Below, in pieces: positions 27,358 to 35,583 of a stretch of 64,000 bases of DNA. A program made the translations under genes and the position numbers. The notes under the pieces were generated by a model. It was not told the origin of the DNA. It ran no database searches and worked only from the letters and a program-made list of their open reading frames with translations. The stretch lies in NCBI GenBank assembly GCA_002418285.1, contig DIDT01000005.1:62001-126000 (forward strand), in the 5' to 3' direction. This DNA is from Phycisphaerales bacterium UBA5793. Lineage in GTDB: Bacteria; Planctomycetota; Phycisphaerae; Phycisphaerales; UBA5793. The stretch's first letter is position 1; every line of letters starts with the position of its first letter.

Positions 27358-27512
27358 CTTCTCCCTCTCTTCCATCGATCGCCGTTGAATGGCGGCCCCG
27401 ACCCGGGGCACTCGCCGTAAACCAAAACATTCTAACGCCTGGCGCTTTCGCGCTGCAGGGGAAATGACCGGAAAAGTTGCGAATGGTGTTTTCCACTGGT
27501 TGATCCAAAGAA

Positions 27513-27543
27513 CAGAGCCCGGGCCAGTAGCGCCCGGGCTCTG
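27513..27543 (-). terminator. Terminator of the secreted protein gene at 27584
   Basis: A 12-bp stem (CAGAGCCCGGGC / GCGCCCGGGCTCTG region) with a short loop is followed on the minus strand by TTCTTTGG. Confidence 0.75.
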
Positions 27544-27583
27544 AATTTGAACCATCACGCAGCCTCTCGTGGCCGCGTGAGGA

Positions 27584-28534
27584 TTACGGGATCTGGCCCA
27601 CAGTACTCACCTCGCACGGGTTAGCGACGGTGACAAGTTGAACGAAACCGCCGCAGGCGCCGGTGCCGACTGAGCGTCCGATGCTGCCCGAGCCGCCGCC
27701 GGTGCCGATGGTGCGAACCAATTGCAGGTTACGGGTGCCAAGGCCGAGCTGCGTTCCAGCACAGCTGCCGTTGTTGATGGTAAAGCTGCCGGTGTTGCTG
27801 GCGAAGACGATGCCCTGGGTCTTGTTGGGCTGCGCGCCGTCCCAGTTGACGTCGATGTTGCCCGGGCAAGAGCCGGTGATGCGGCAGGTGTAGCCGCCGG
27901 CTTCGATCGCCAGGCGCGTGACATAGCCGTCATCACCACCCGAAGAACCCGTCGTCGCGTTGGCGCCGAACGCCCAGAGACGATCAATCGTCAACAGCCC
28001 GCCGTTTCCGAGCCCGGTTCCGGCGGCGTCGAACTGCGTTGTATTGGCGGCGTTGAAGACCTTGTATTCAACGAGCAAGTTGCTGACGCCGTCGTAGTTG
28101 AACACATCATCAATGTCGATAACAATGTCGAATCCGCTTCCGCTGCTCGACAGATTCAGGAATCCGTCGTACACCAGCGTCACGTCGCCACCGTAGTTGG
28201 AGTCAAAAGTGTCGCTCATACTTTGCGGGTTTACGGAAGTATGACAGAGGCGGATCTCGGTGTCGATGTTTCCGGCGCTGAAAGGACCGCCCGAACTCTC
28301 GTCCACCCGGAAGGCGATCTCCGTAATCGTCCCGCTCTGCCCGCCGAACTGGCTCGCAGCGAATACCTGCTGCACGCGCATGGCTTGACCCGCGTTAAAT
28401 GGGAACGCGTTGTTCGATGGGCCGGGGTTGATTTCGTTTTCATTCGGCATGTAGACATAGGTCTGCGCGCCGGCCACGCAGGCACTGGCGGCAACGACCA
28501 GACCTGCGGTCAACAGGCATATTCTCTTGTTCAT
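27584..28534 (-). CDS. Secreted protein with four-Cys C-terminal domain
   Basis: ATG 28534 has AAAGGAGA upstream. The signal peptide ends CVAGAQ. Residues 24-215 form a beta-rich domain (AFRVDESSGGPFSAG, LLVEYKVFN) with no family I can name. The last 105 residues carry the four-cysteine domain (ITGSCPG, GAQPN, SCAGTQLGL, ACGG, PCEVSTV). The adjacent 26524 gene on the same strand carries the same tail, but a terminator and about 225 bases separate them, so they are probably separate units. The function is unknown. Confidence 0.72.
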   Translation of the reverse strand: MNKRICLLTAGLVVAASACVAGAQTYVYMPNENEINPGPSNNAFPFNAGQAMRVQQVFAASQFGGQSGTITEIAFRVDESSGGPFSAGNIDTEIRLCHTSVNPQSMSDTFDSNYGGDVTLVYDGFLNLSSSGSGFDIVIDIDDVFNYDGVSNLLVEYKVFNAANTTQFDAAGTGLGNGGLLTIDRLWAFGANATTGSSGGDDGYVTRLAIEAGGYTCRITGSCPGNIDVNWDGAQPNKTQGIVFASNTGSFTINNGSCAGTQLGLGTRNLQLVRTIGTGGGSGSIGRSVGTGACGGFVQLVTVANPCEVSTVGQIP

Positions 28535-28790
28535 CTCTCTTCTCCTTTGTTGATTCCGGTCCGATGGCGTGACGAACATCGTCGCCGCCAGGTTACACAC
28601 ATTCTACCAGACACTCGCACGCCTAAACTGCGAATCTCCCTATCAACCCGCCCCTTGCGCTTCTTCATCCAGGGTTTACCTCTGATGCCGTATCGGGCGG
28701 GTCCCGCTGTAATCACAGCAGGTATTATCGCACCCTCGGCACTATGTTGCACGAGCCGGCTCACGGACGCGCGGATTCAGGGTAAGGTGC

Positions 28791-29741
28791 TCAGGAGCCC
28801 TTGATATTCATCCACAGCAGCAGCGCAACGTTGCCGGCGTTGAACAACCCGTGCATGATCATCGGCGCCAGCAGCGTCCCCGTCCGCTCATAGACAATGC
28901 CCAGGCCGAGGCCGAACACCATCAGCCCGGGGATCGCAATCCCCGCTGCCGTGCCAATGTGCATGGCTCCGAAGAGAATGGCCGAGAGCACGATCGCCAG
29001 CCAGGGCGACCGCACGAACCCCCGCAGGCACCCCTGAATCGCGCCCCGATAGATCACCTCTTCGATGATCGGCGCCAGCGCCACTACCGCGAAGATCATC
29101 ACAGCGCGCCACGGATCGGATGGGTTCGCCGACGCCAATCGCTCGAGCGTCTGATGCGCCACGATCGGCGAGGGCTCTCCCGTGAAGTACTGGTGAACGA
29201 GACCAGAGACTTCGCTCGTCATCGTCACGATCGGCCAGCAGACCACCAGGCCGAGTACGCCGAATCCAATCACTTGCAGCGACGACATGCCGCGGCGCGG
29301 CCGGCTGCCGCCGCTGCTTCCGATGCGCATCATCGCGTGTGAGACCCAGACTTGTTCCGTTTGCACTCGACCAAGGCCGATCCAAAGGAGCACCAGAGGA
29401 AAGGTCACGGCCTCAGCGGCGAGCAACTGCAGCGTCGCATCCCGCAACGTCGCGTCGCCTTCGCCTTCCGTCGAAAGGAGCAGTGATGCAAACGCCGCCG
29501 CCAGAAAAGGCGCCACGAGCAACTGCCAGGCGAGAACGACGAACATCCGGGGCGGCGAGACCGGCCGCGGCGATCCCTTGCGACTCAACCACTTTGGCTG
29601 GCTGGTCAGGAATGCCACAAAACCACCGGCGGCAATGACGCCGATAACCAGTAGAATCCAGTTCACGCCCGCCGACTCATCCGCGACCGCGTGGCCCGCC
29701 ACGGATGGCGACGCTATAACAGGCGGCGTTACCACCACCAT
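28791..29741 (-). CDS. CPBP-family intramembrane metalloprotease
   Basis: The product is a multi-TM protein with the two CPBP motifs: EEVIYRG in the middle and FGAMH plus a later MIMHGLFN. These Glu and His residues form the metal site of Rce1/CPBP (CAAX-type) membrane proteases. The start is not certain. ATG 29741 shares bases with the ATG of the divergent trpC gene; GTG 29666 would leave a normal first membrane segment (NWILLVIGVIAAGGF) and free the overlap. In bacteria such proteases are linked to bacteriocin self-immunity or unknown processing; no bacteriocin gene is visible. Confidence 0.8.
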   Translation of the reverse strand: MVVVTPPVIASPSVAGHAVADESAGVNWILLVIGVIAAGGFVAFLTSQPKWLSRKGSPRPVSPPRMFVVLAWQLLVAPFLAAAFASLLLSTEGEGDATLRDATLQLLAAEAVTFPLVLLWIGLGRVQTEQVWVSHAMMRIGSSGGSRPRRGMSSLQVIGFGVLGLVVCWPIVTMTSEVSGLVHQYFTGEPSPIVAHQTLERLASANPSDPWRAVMIFAVVALAPIIEEVIYRGAIQGCLRGFVRSPWLAIVLSAILFGAMHIGTAAGIAIPGLMVFGLGLGIVYERTGTLLAPMIMHGLFNAGNVALLLWMNIKGS

Positions 29742-30576
29742 GCACATGCACAACGCGCTGAGCCAGATCGTCGAACGCAAACGCCACGAGGTGGAGCAAG
29801 GCAAGGCCGCCGTCTCCCTCGAGGAAATCCGCGCCCGCGCGACCGAGGCCGAGCCGCCCCGCAACTTCTTCCAGGCCGTCACCGCCGACCGCCCGCCGCG
29901 CACCGTCTCCGTCATCGCGGAGATCAAGCGCAAGAGCCCCTCAGCCGGGTGGCTGCGCGAGCAGTATCGCGATGATGAGCAGTTTGATCCGTCACCCATT
30001 GCCAAAGCCTACCACCGTGCGGGGGCGTCGGCGATTTCCTGCCTGACCGATGCTGAGGGGTTCGCCGGCGACCTCGACTACATTCGCCGCATCCGCAACC
30101 GCGTCCCGCTGCCGGTGCTTCGCAAGGACTTCATCATCGATCCATGGCAGATTTACGAGGCCCGGGCAGCCTCGGCCGACGCCGTGCTGCTCATCGCCGA
30201 CATCCTCACCGAGGGGCAGTTCGTCGATCTGCTCATCCTCGCAACCGAACTGAAAATGACCTCGATTGTCGAAGTTCACGACGTCGAGAGCCTGCTCCGC
30301 GTGCGCCACCACATCGGCTTTCCCCATCCCGGCTACACCCTGCTGGGCATCAACAACCGCGACCTGCGCACCATGAAGACCGACCTCGGCCACACGCTGC
30401 GCCTGCTCGACATGGTCGAGGACAAGCGCATCCTCATCAGCGAGTCGGGCATCCGAACGCGTGAAGATGTTGAACGCCTACGCAAGGCGGGCGTCGGCAT
30501 TGTCCTCGTCGGCGAACACCTCATGCGCCGGGAAGACCCCGGAGCCGCGCTGGAGGCACTTCTCGGCGATGCGTGA
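29740..30576 (+). CDS. trpC: Indole-3-glycerol-phosphate synthase
   Basis: The frame is open from 29287, but the family begins at about NALSQIVERKRHEVEQ, so ATG 29740 or the in-frame ATG 29746 is the start. The TIM-barrel blocks are clear: VIAEIKRKSPSAGWL, ISCLTDAEGFAG, VLRKDFIIDPWQIYEAR, DAVLLIADIL, LGINNRDLRT and ISESGIRTREDV. The enzyme closes the indole ring in tryptophan synthesis. No other trp gene is adjacent, although trpS is 3 kb away, so the pathway is scattered, as is common in planctomycetes. Confidence 0.95.
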   Translation: MHMHNALSQIVERKRHEVEQGKAAVSLEEIRARATEAEPPRNFFQAVTADRPPRTVSVIAEIKRKSPSAGWLREQYRDDEQFDPSPIAKAYHRAGASAISCLTDAEGFAGDLDYIRRIRNRVPLPVLRKDFIIDPWQIYEARAASADAVLLIADILTEGQFVDLLILATELKMTSIVEVHDVESLLRVRHHIGFPHPGYTLLGINNRDLRTMKTDLGHTLRLLDMVEDKRILISESGIRTREDVERLRKAGVGIVLVGEHLMRREDPGAALEALLGDA

Positions 30577-30590
30577 GCTCGCTCGGCGCG

Positions 30591-30629
30591 AAAAAAAGTC
30601 GGGTCGCGCTGTTGGCAGCGGACCCGACT
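30591..30629. terminator. Hairpin with T7 tract on the minus strand, between trpC and the S41 protease
   Basis: AGTCGGGTC pairs with GACCCGACT, with an inner CGCT/AGCG stem. On the minus strand seven T residues follow directly, a canonical intrinsic terminator for the S41 protease gene. On the plus strand it may stop trpC. Confidence 0.8.
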
Positions 30630-30662
30630 GTTCAATGGCCCATCAGCCATCTTCTCGACCGA

Positions 30663-32954
30663 TTATGGCTGCTCGCCAACCTTGTTGACAAGATGAGCAC
30701 TGTTGCCCGGCCAGAGACGCGAGCGGATCAGCACCATGGCCGTCTGCAACTGAAAGTCGAGATCTTCAGTCAGCAGTCGATTCGGATCCCGCTGCGCCAT
30801 CTCTTCTTCCGTCAGCGGGTCTTCGGCGTCCGGAAGCACGTCAACATCGCGCAGAATCTTGAGCGAGTCGCCGATCTGCTTGGGCGTCATGCGCACGGTG
30901 AGGTGCGGTTCAACACCCCATTGCGTGGACTCCGGCTCGCGGTGAATCATGTCGCCACTGGGCAGCAGGTAGTGCTCGCGCGTGATGCGGAGCAGCGCGT
31001 TGCCGCCGTCCACCTGGTCGGAAATCTGCTGCACGCTGCCCTTTCCATAGGACCGCGTGCCAACAACGACGGCTCGCTGGTGATCGCGCAGGCAGCCGGC
31101 CATGATCTCGCTGGCTGACGCGGAACCCTCATTGATGAGCACCACAACGGGAATCTCCGTCAGCCGATCCGTCGTCCGGTGCGCAGTAGCGCGGTGAACT
31201 CGGTTCACCCGCCGGCCCGGTCCTTCCGTTGAAACAATCACGCCGCGCGCCACGAATCGGTTGCACAGGTCGATCACCGCCTGCAACTGGCCGCCCGGGT
31301 TGTAGCGCAAGTCGATGACCAGACCCTGCAGATCGTCACCCATCTTGCTGATCGCCACGTCAAAGTCATCAACCGTCTGCCTCATGAACCCCGTCAGGCG
31401 GATGTAGCCGATTCCTTGAGAACGATCCATAAAATAGTCCCAGTCATTGCCGTCCTTGAGTTTCCAGCCTTTGACCGTCTCGATCGGAATGTCGGCCCGG
31501 ACAAGCCGGTAGTCGATCGGATCATCCACGCCTTTGCGCTTGATCGACAGCGTTACCGCTGTGCCCTTTGGCCCCGTGATCTGGTCGATCGCCTGCGACG
31601 TGGTGATGCCGACCGTCGAGCGGCCGTCCACCGCGACGATGTCATCGCCCGCCTGGATCCCGGCGCGATGCGCGGGGGAGTCCTTGAGCGGTGTCACGAT
31701 CGTCAGTTGATTCTCTTCGTTGATGATAATCTGGATACCCACGCCGCTGAATGAGCCTTCAAGCTGCCGCTTGAAAACCTGCAACTCATCCGGCCACACG
31801 ATGTCGGTGAACGGATCGAGCACCGAAATGCACCCGTCACCGAACTCGTGGTAAAGCACCTCCGCCGGGAGGCGGACCGTCTCATTGTTCTTCTGCTCGA
31901 TTCGTTCGATGACGCGCGCCGCCCGCGATCGGTCGGCGTCGGCCTGCGTCTTCCAGTAATTCTCTTCTTCGTGGAGGAACGTCGTGAACTGCTTGACGGC
32001 CTTGGCGTCGCTCAGTCCATCGAACGTCTCCTTCAGGTCGGTCGTGGTCACCAGTGTGTCGAGGGCTTCGAGGCCACCCGTGAGCAATTTCGGATAACCC
32101 GTCTGCGAAAGGTGCATGTTCGCGGCGATGTACAGCACGTCGTTGACCATCGCACGATCGACACCCTTGAGGTGAACCTGCCACGTATCGAGTTCCTGGT
32201 GGGCCCAGCGCGGCCGGGGCTTCTCCCCCGTCGCCACCAGATAGGCGTCCATCAGGTCTTCGAGTCGCTTGGGAGCGTACAGGCGCAACAGACCCAGTCG
32301 ATACGACACGCGGTCGAGATCGTCCTGGTAGTGCCGATCAATCAGCGTGTTGAGGCGATAGAAAAGGTCCTGCGCGATGATCCACTCGCCGCGATCTTCG
32401 GCATCATGCGCCGCCTTGTTGGCCCGGGTCACCAGTTCGATGATGCGCGGGTCGGCGAGCACCGCATCCTTGAATGGGAGATTTGTGTTCGGTTGCAAGG
32501 CAAGCAGTTCGACGGGTTCGAGACTCGCCTCGTGCGCCGCCAGCGCATCGGCGAGGCCCTCGCGCAGATTGCCGTCGGTCAGATGCCCGTCGAGTTTCTC
32601 CATGCTCTCGGTAAAGGTCTTGAGGCGGTCCGCCGCCTGCTCCTGCATGAACTTGAGGTACGAATCGACGGTGGAAACCAGCTGTGATGGGTCGCGTTTC
32701 TCATCACCCCGGCTTTCGATCGTTTTCAGAATCGTGTAGACACCTTCGGTGTCGCGCTGGAGCGAGTCATCCCAGATTCGCGAGGCGGAGTCGAGGCCAC
32801 CCTTGGCGCCAGTCGGCTGGACAACGGTGTCCTGCATCGCCCATGTCGGGACGGCGGGCAGCAGCCCGATGGTCAAACACGCAGCAAGCGTGGCAGCGCG
32901 GCGGCGAAATGGTGATCGTGAGTGGTTTCTTGCCGCGGCGTGGAATTGCGTCAT
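30663..32954 (-). CDS. Secreted S41-family (C-terminal processing) protease with PDZ domain
   Basis: ATG 32954 has TGAGG upstream; the 763-residue product has a signal peptide ending TWAMQ. A helical N-terminal region of about 330 residues precedes the S41 domain. There, GVGIQIIINEENQLT starts the PDZ segment, LVIDLRYNPGGQLQAV belongs to the core, and the catalytic pair is Ser613 in GSASASEI and Lys638 in SYGKGSVQ, 25 residues apart as in E. coli Tsp. The protein would cleave exported or membrane proteins in the periplasm. Length exceeds ordinary CtpA (about 450) and approaches Tsp, but the N-terminal part seems lineage-specific. Confidence 0.9.
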   Translation of the reverse strand: MTQFHAAARNHSRSPFRRRAATLAACLTIGLLPAVPTWAMQDTVVQPTGAKGGLDSASRIWDDSLQRDTEGVYTILKTIESRGDEKRDPSQLVSTVDSYLKFMQEQAADRLKTFTESMEKLDGHLTDGNLREGLADALAAHEASLEPVELLALQPNTNLPFKDAVLADPRIIELVTRANKAAHDAEDRGEWIIAQDLFYRLNTLIDRHYQDDLDRVSYRLGLLRLYAPKRLEDLMDAYLVATGEKPRPRWAHQELDTWQVHLKGVDRAMVNDVLYIAANMHLSQTGYPKLLTGGLEALDTLVTTTDLKETFDGLSDAKAVKQFTTFLHEEENYWKTQADADRSRAARVIERIEQKNNETVRLPAEVLYHEFGDGCISVLDPFTDIVWPDELQVFKRQLEGSFSGVGIQIIINEENQLTIVTPLKDSPAHRAGIQAGDDIVAVDGRSTVGITTSQAIDQITGPKGTAVTLSIKRKGVDDPIDYRLVRADIPIETVKGWKLKDGNDWDYFMDRSQGIGYIRLTGFMRQTVDDFDVAISKMGDDLQGLVIDLRYNPGGQLQAVIDLCNRFVARGVIVSTEGPGRRVNRVHRATAHRTTDRLTEIPVVVLINEGSASASEIMAGCLRDHQRAVVVGTRSYGKGSVQQISDQVDGGNALLRITREHYLLPSGDMIHREPESTQWGVEPHLTVRMTPKQIGDSLKILRDVDVLPDAEDPLTEEEMAQRDPNRLLTEDLDFQLQTAMVLIRSRLWPGNSAHLVNKVGEQP

Positions 32955-33234
32955 GAGTGCCTCATTCAAGTGTGTGCTTCTGGTGATCGGACCACCCTCG
33001 CGGGGATCATACCGGCTCGCGGCGGCCCGCGCGGACGTGGTCAGTCATCGGTTGCAGCCACCCACAACCTTGCCCCCGATCATCAGACCGGACGGCTGCG
33101 GGCGACATTGGGCCCCTTTGAAACGATTCTGCCGGAATGAAATGGGTTCACGGACCCACCCACTCCGGTCGGCCCCGTCACAGGAAGCCGAAATGGTCTT
33201 TCTCCAACCATCCTCGACTGGTTATACTGCTCCA

Positions 33235-33555
33235 ATGGCGACAAGGTTCCTTTCTCTGGCCACTCAGGGCGGCACGTCCCAGCCGAATCTCGTGATGTTC
33301 GGCCCGATGATCGTGTTGCTGCTCATCGTTCTGGTCGTTTTGGCCATCTGCGCCACGGTGCTCATCCACTTCGCCCGGCGGCGGTTGATCGACAATCCAC
33401 CCAGCCACAAGCAAGCCGATCTCGTCGATCCCTGGGCCGAGGCTGGACGTCGCATCGGCGGGACCAGCAAGACCGCCAGACCCACTACTCCACCAATCGC
33501 CGACCACGATGACCACGAGAGTGACGAGAATGGCGACGAGGAAAAGGCATCATGA
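33235..33555 (+). CDS. Single-TM membrane protein, unknown function
   Basis: The frame is open far upstream, but ATG 33235 gives a tidy 106-residue protein: about 20 extracellular or periplasmic residues, one membrane helix (residues 27-49, IVLLLIVLVVLAICATVL), a basic stop-transfer FARRR, and a charged cytosolic tail rich in Asp, Glu and His. ATG 33192 is an alternative start. The stop overlaps the next ATG by four bases (ATGA), so it is coupled to the SDR gene. I recognise no family. Confidence 0.6.
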   Translation: MATRFLSLATQGGTSQPNLVMFGPMIVLLLIVLVVLAICATVLIHFARRRLIDNPPSHKQADLVDPWAEAGRRIGGTSKTARPTTPPIADHDDHESDENGDEEKAS

Positions 33556-34289
33556 CGCGCACGCCCACAGGATTGGCACTCATCACCGGCGGAGCCAAGC
33601 GAGTGGGCCGGGCCATCTGCCTGGCGCTCGCACGGGCCGACTACGACATCTGCTTCACCTACCGCACGAGCAAGACCGAAGCGGAGCAGACCGCAGCTGA
33701 CTGCCGCAGCCTGGGCGCAAACGTCACGATCGAACAACTCGATCTCAACGACCTCAACGCCGTGCAGGCTTTCGCTCACCGGTTCAGTCAATCACACGAT
33801 CGCCTTGATGTGCTGGTGCACAACGCATCGCTGTATGAGCGCACCTTATGGGGGCAGATCGACGCCGAACATGCTGCAGCACATCTGCGTATAAACGCGC
33901 TTGCCCCGCTCATGCTCACACAGGGGCTCGATAAGCCGTTGCACAAGGCCCATGGCGTCGTCGTAGCGATGTGCGACGTGCAGACGCTCGGCCGGGCCCG
34001 CAAACGATTTGCCGCCTACTCAATGAGCAAGGCGGCAATTGCGGAGATGGTTGGCACGCTGGCCCGCGAAATGGCGCCGCAGGTTCGCGTCATTGGCATC
34101 GCTCCGGGGGTGGTCGCCTGGCCTGAGAATGTCGACCCCGAAGAGATCGAGTCTTACGAAGGCCGCATCCCCCTTCAGCGACCGGGTACGCCTGAAGATG
34201 TCGCCGACCTCGTACTCTTCCTCGCTCAGAACGGCAGTTACATCACCGGCGAAATCATCCGTCTCGACGGCGGTCGATCGTTGACCTGA
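33552..34289 (+). CDS. Pteridine reductase / FolM-like SDR
   Basis: The 245-residue Rossmann protein has TGGAKRVG at 12-19, the Arg-containing NADPH motif typical of pteridine reductases and FolM. Tyr156 and Lys160 form the YxxxK pair (YSMSK). Asp142 in MCDVQT stands where ordinary SDRs have Ser, which is the PTR1/FolM arrangement. DGGRSL near the C-terminus is the usual SDR ending. The predicted reaction is NADPH reduction of dihydropteridines or dihydrofolate (family knowledge; substrate not proven). It is coupled to the preceding membrane-protein gene and converges on thyX. Confidence 0.8.
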   Translation: MTRTPTGLALITGGAKRVGRAICLALARADYDICFTYRTSKTEAEQTAADCRSLGANVTIEQLDLNDLNAVQAFAHRFSQSHDRLDVLVHNASLYERTLWGQIDAEHAAAHLRINALAPLMLTQGLDKPLHKAHGVVVAMCDVQTLGRARKRFAAYSMSKAAIAEMVGTLAREMAPQVRVIGIAPGVVAWPENVDPEEIESYEGRIPLQRPGTPEDVADLVLFLAQNGSYITGEIIRLDGGRSLT

Positions 34290-34331
34290 TCGCAAGCATG
34301 TAACCGCTTGGCGGCGACGCATGTGTCGCGG

Positions 34332-35219
34332 CTAAACGGCAGGTTCGCCCGCAAGCCCCAGCCGCGTCTTCTTAGCCTCCCACTCGGCGTTCTCTCGCTT
34401 GTTCTCTGTCTTGAGCGCCTCGCCCGTGCGCAACGCCTCGAGTTCCAGCCCCGTCAGGAACATCCCGTTGAGCCGATAGTCGCGAAACGCCTCCATCGCC
34501 ACCGGGCAGATGGGCTCGATCAGCGCGTACATCGCATTGGCGAAGTCCTGAATCTCCTGCTGTGCGTGCGGATCCATGCGCAGCGAGAGGAAATGCAGCA
34601 CGTTGTGCAGATCGCACTTCCAGTACCACTCGGTGTACACGCTCACCGGCAGACCGCAACGGGCCAACTCGCGCGACACACCCTTGCCCATCAGTTGCTC
34701 GTATTCGCCGTACAAACTCTCCGCCTTGGCAAGATACGCCAGAAACTCCTCGGCCGTACCGACATCGATCGGCTCATCGCCACCCTGTCGATTCGCAGTC
34801 GATTGCTTGCGTACGTTGTCGATGGTCGGCCGGTAAAACCGGTCGGGCATGACGGAGTAGCGCGCGGAATACTCATTGACGTTTGCAGTACGGTGCCGAA
34901 TCCACTGCCGCGCCACAAAGATCGGCATGGCGATGTGGAATTTGAACTCGACCATCTCGAACGGCGTGGTGTGCCGGTGCCGCAGCAGGTAGCGCACCAG
35001 CCCCCGATCTTCCTGCACCTTCTTGGTGCCCTGCCCGTACGACACGCGCGCCGCCTGCACAATGGCAAAGTCGGCCGTATGCCCCTGCGGCACGAGTCGC
35101 GGCATCACATCCGTGAGCGCGATGAAGCCATGATCGTGGACAGGAATCTCCCAGCGCGCGCTGCCGTTCATCAGATCGACAAGCGGCGTCTCCGGTTCAA
35201 TGCGTTTGATGTCAGTCAT
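34332..35219 (-). CDS. thyX: FAD-dependent thymidylate synthase
   Basis: ATG 35219 (MTDIKRIEPETP) gives 295 residues. The ThyX motif RHRTANVNEYSARYS is intact, and DRFYRP follows. VQAARVSYGQGTKKVQEDRGL, TPFEMVEFKFHIAMPIF and TEWYWKCDLHNVLHFLSLR match the flavin- and dUMP-binding blocks of the family. The enzyme makes dTMP from dUMP with NADPH and FAD, using methylene-THF without producing dihydrofolate. It lies downstream of the PfkB/NifU-N pair on the same strand, with about 70 bases between. Confidence 0.96.
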   Translation of the reverse strand: MTDIKRIEPETPLVDLMNGSARWEIPVHDHGFIALTDVMPRLVPQGHTADFAIVQAARVSYGQGTKKVQEDRGLVRYLLRHRHTTPFEMVEFKFHIAMPIFVARQWIRHRTANVNEYSARYSVMPDRFYRPTIDNVRKQSTANRQGGDEPIDVGTAEEFLAYLAKAESLYGEYEQLMGKGVSRELARCGLPVSVYTEWYWKCDLHNVLHFLSLRMDPHAQQEIQDFANAMYALIEPICPVAMEAFRDYRLNGMFLTGLELEALRTGEALKTENKRENAEWEAKKTRLGLAGEPAV

Positions 35220-35292
35220 GCGGCGGCATTGTAGTTTGACCATCCAGCCGCGACACGAAGACCCTGCGAAGGAGCGCACCGTCGGCTTCCCC

Positions 35293-35580
35293 TCAAAACC
35301 CCGCCTCCGACAGCGGCGCCGCCTCGGCCAGCGCTTTGCGCACCTTGGCCTTGATCGGCCCCCAGTCCGCGTCCGCCCGCTTGTTTACCGTCACAAAATC
35401 GCCGCGAAACATCAGCGTCGTCACGCCATCGATGCCAAACAATGTCGCCGCGATCGGATGACCCGAGGCCGTGTCAGCGCTCAGGTAGCTCAGCGTTCCC
35501 TGGCTGATCGGCTGGTCCAGGTTGAACTTCAGCGCATTGGGGTTCGGCGTGCCCTCGATGTCGACAATCTTGAATCCCAT
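35293..35580 (-). CDS. Stand-alone NifU N-terminal (Nfu_N) domain protein
   Basis: This 95-residue protein is essentially one Nfu_N domain, with TPNPNALKF near the N-terminus, GIDGVTTLMFRGDFVTVNK in the middle and a charged C-terminal helix. In Nfu proteins this domain precedes an Fe-S scaffold with CxxC; that scaffold is absent here, and there is no cysteine at all. The stop codon of the PfkB kinase lies 3 bases before its start, so the two are translationally coupled. The role is uncertain, and an Fe-S function should not be assumed. Confidence 0.8.
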   Translation of the reverse strand: MGFKIVDIEGTPNPNALKFNLDQPISQGTLSYLSADTASGHPIAATLFGIDGVTTLMFRGDFVTVNKRADADWGPIKAKVRKALAEAAPLSEAGF

Positions 35581-35583
35581 CGG

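Noticed and set aside
27722..28804. 360-codon plus-strand frame opposite the secreted protein at 27584
   Set aside because: Opposes a gene with a signal peptide, ribosome-binding site, conserved domain and terminator.
32749..33234. N-terminal extension of the single-TM protein to 32749
   Set aside because: It would overlap the start of the S41 protease on the other strand and adds Arg/Ser-rich noise without a motif; ATG 33235 fits better.
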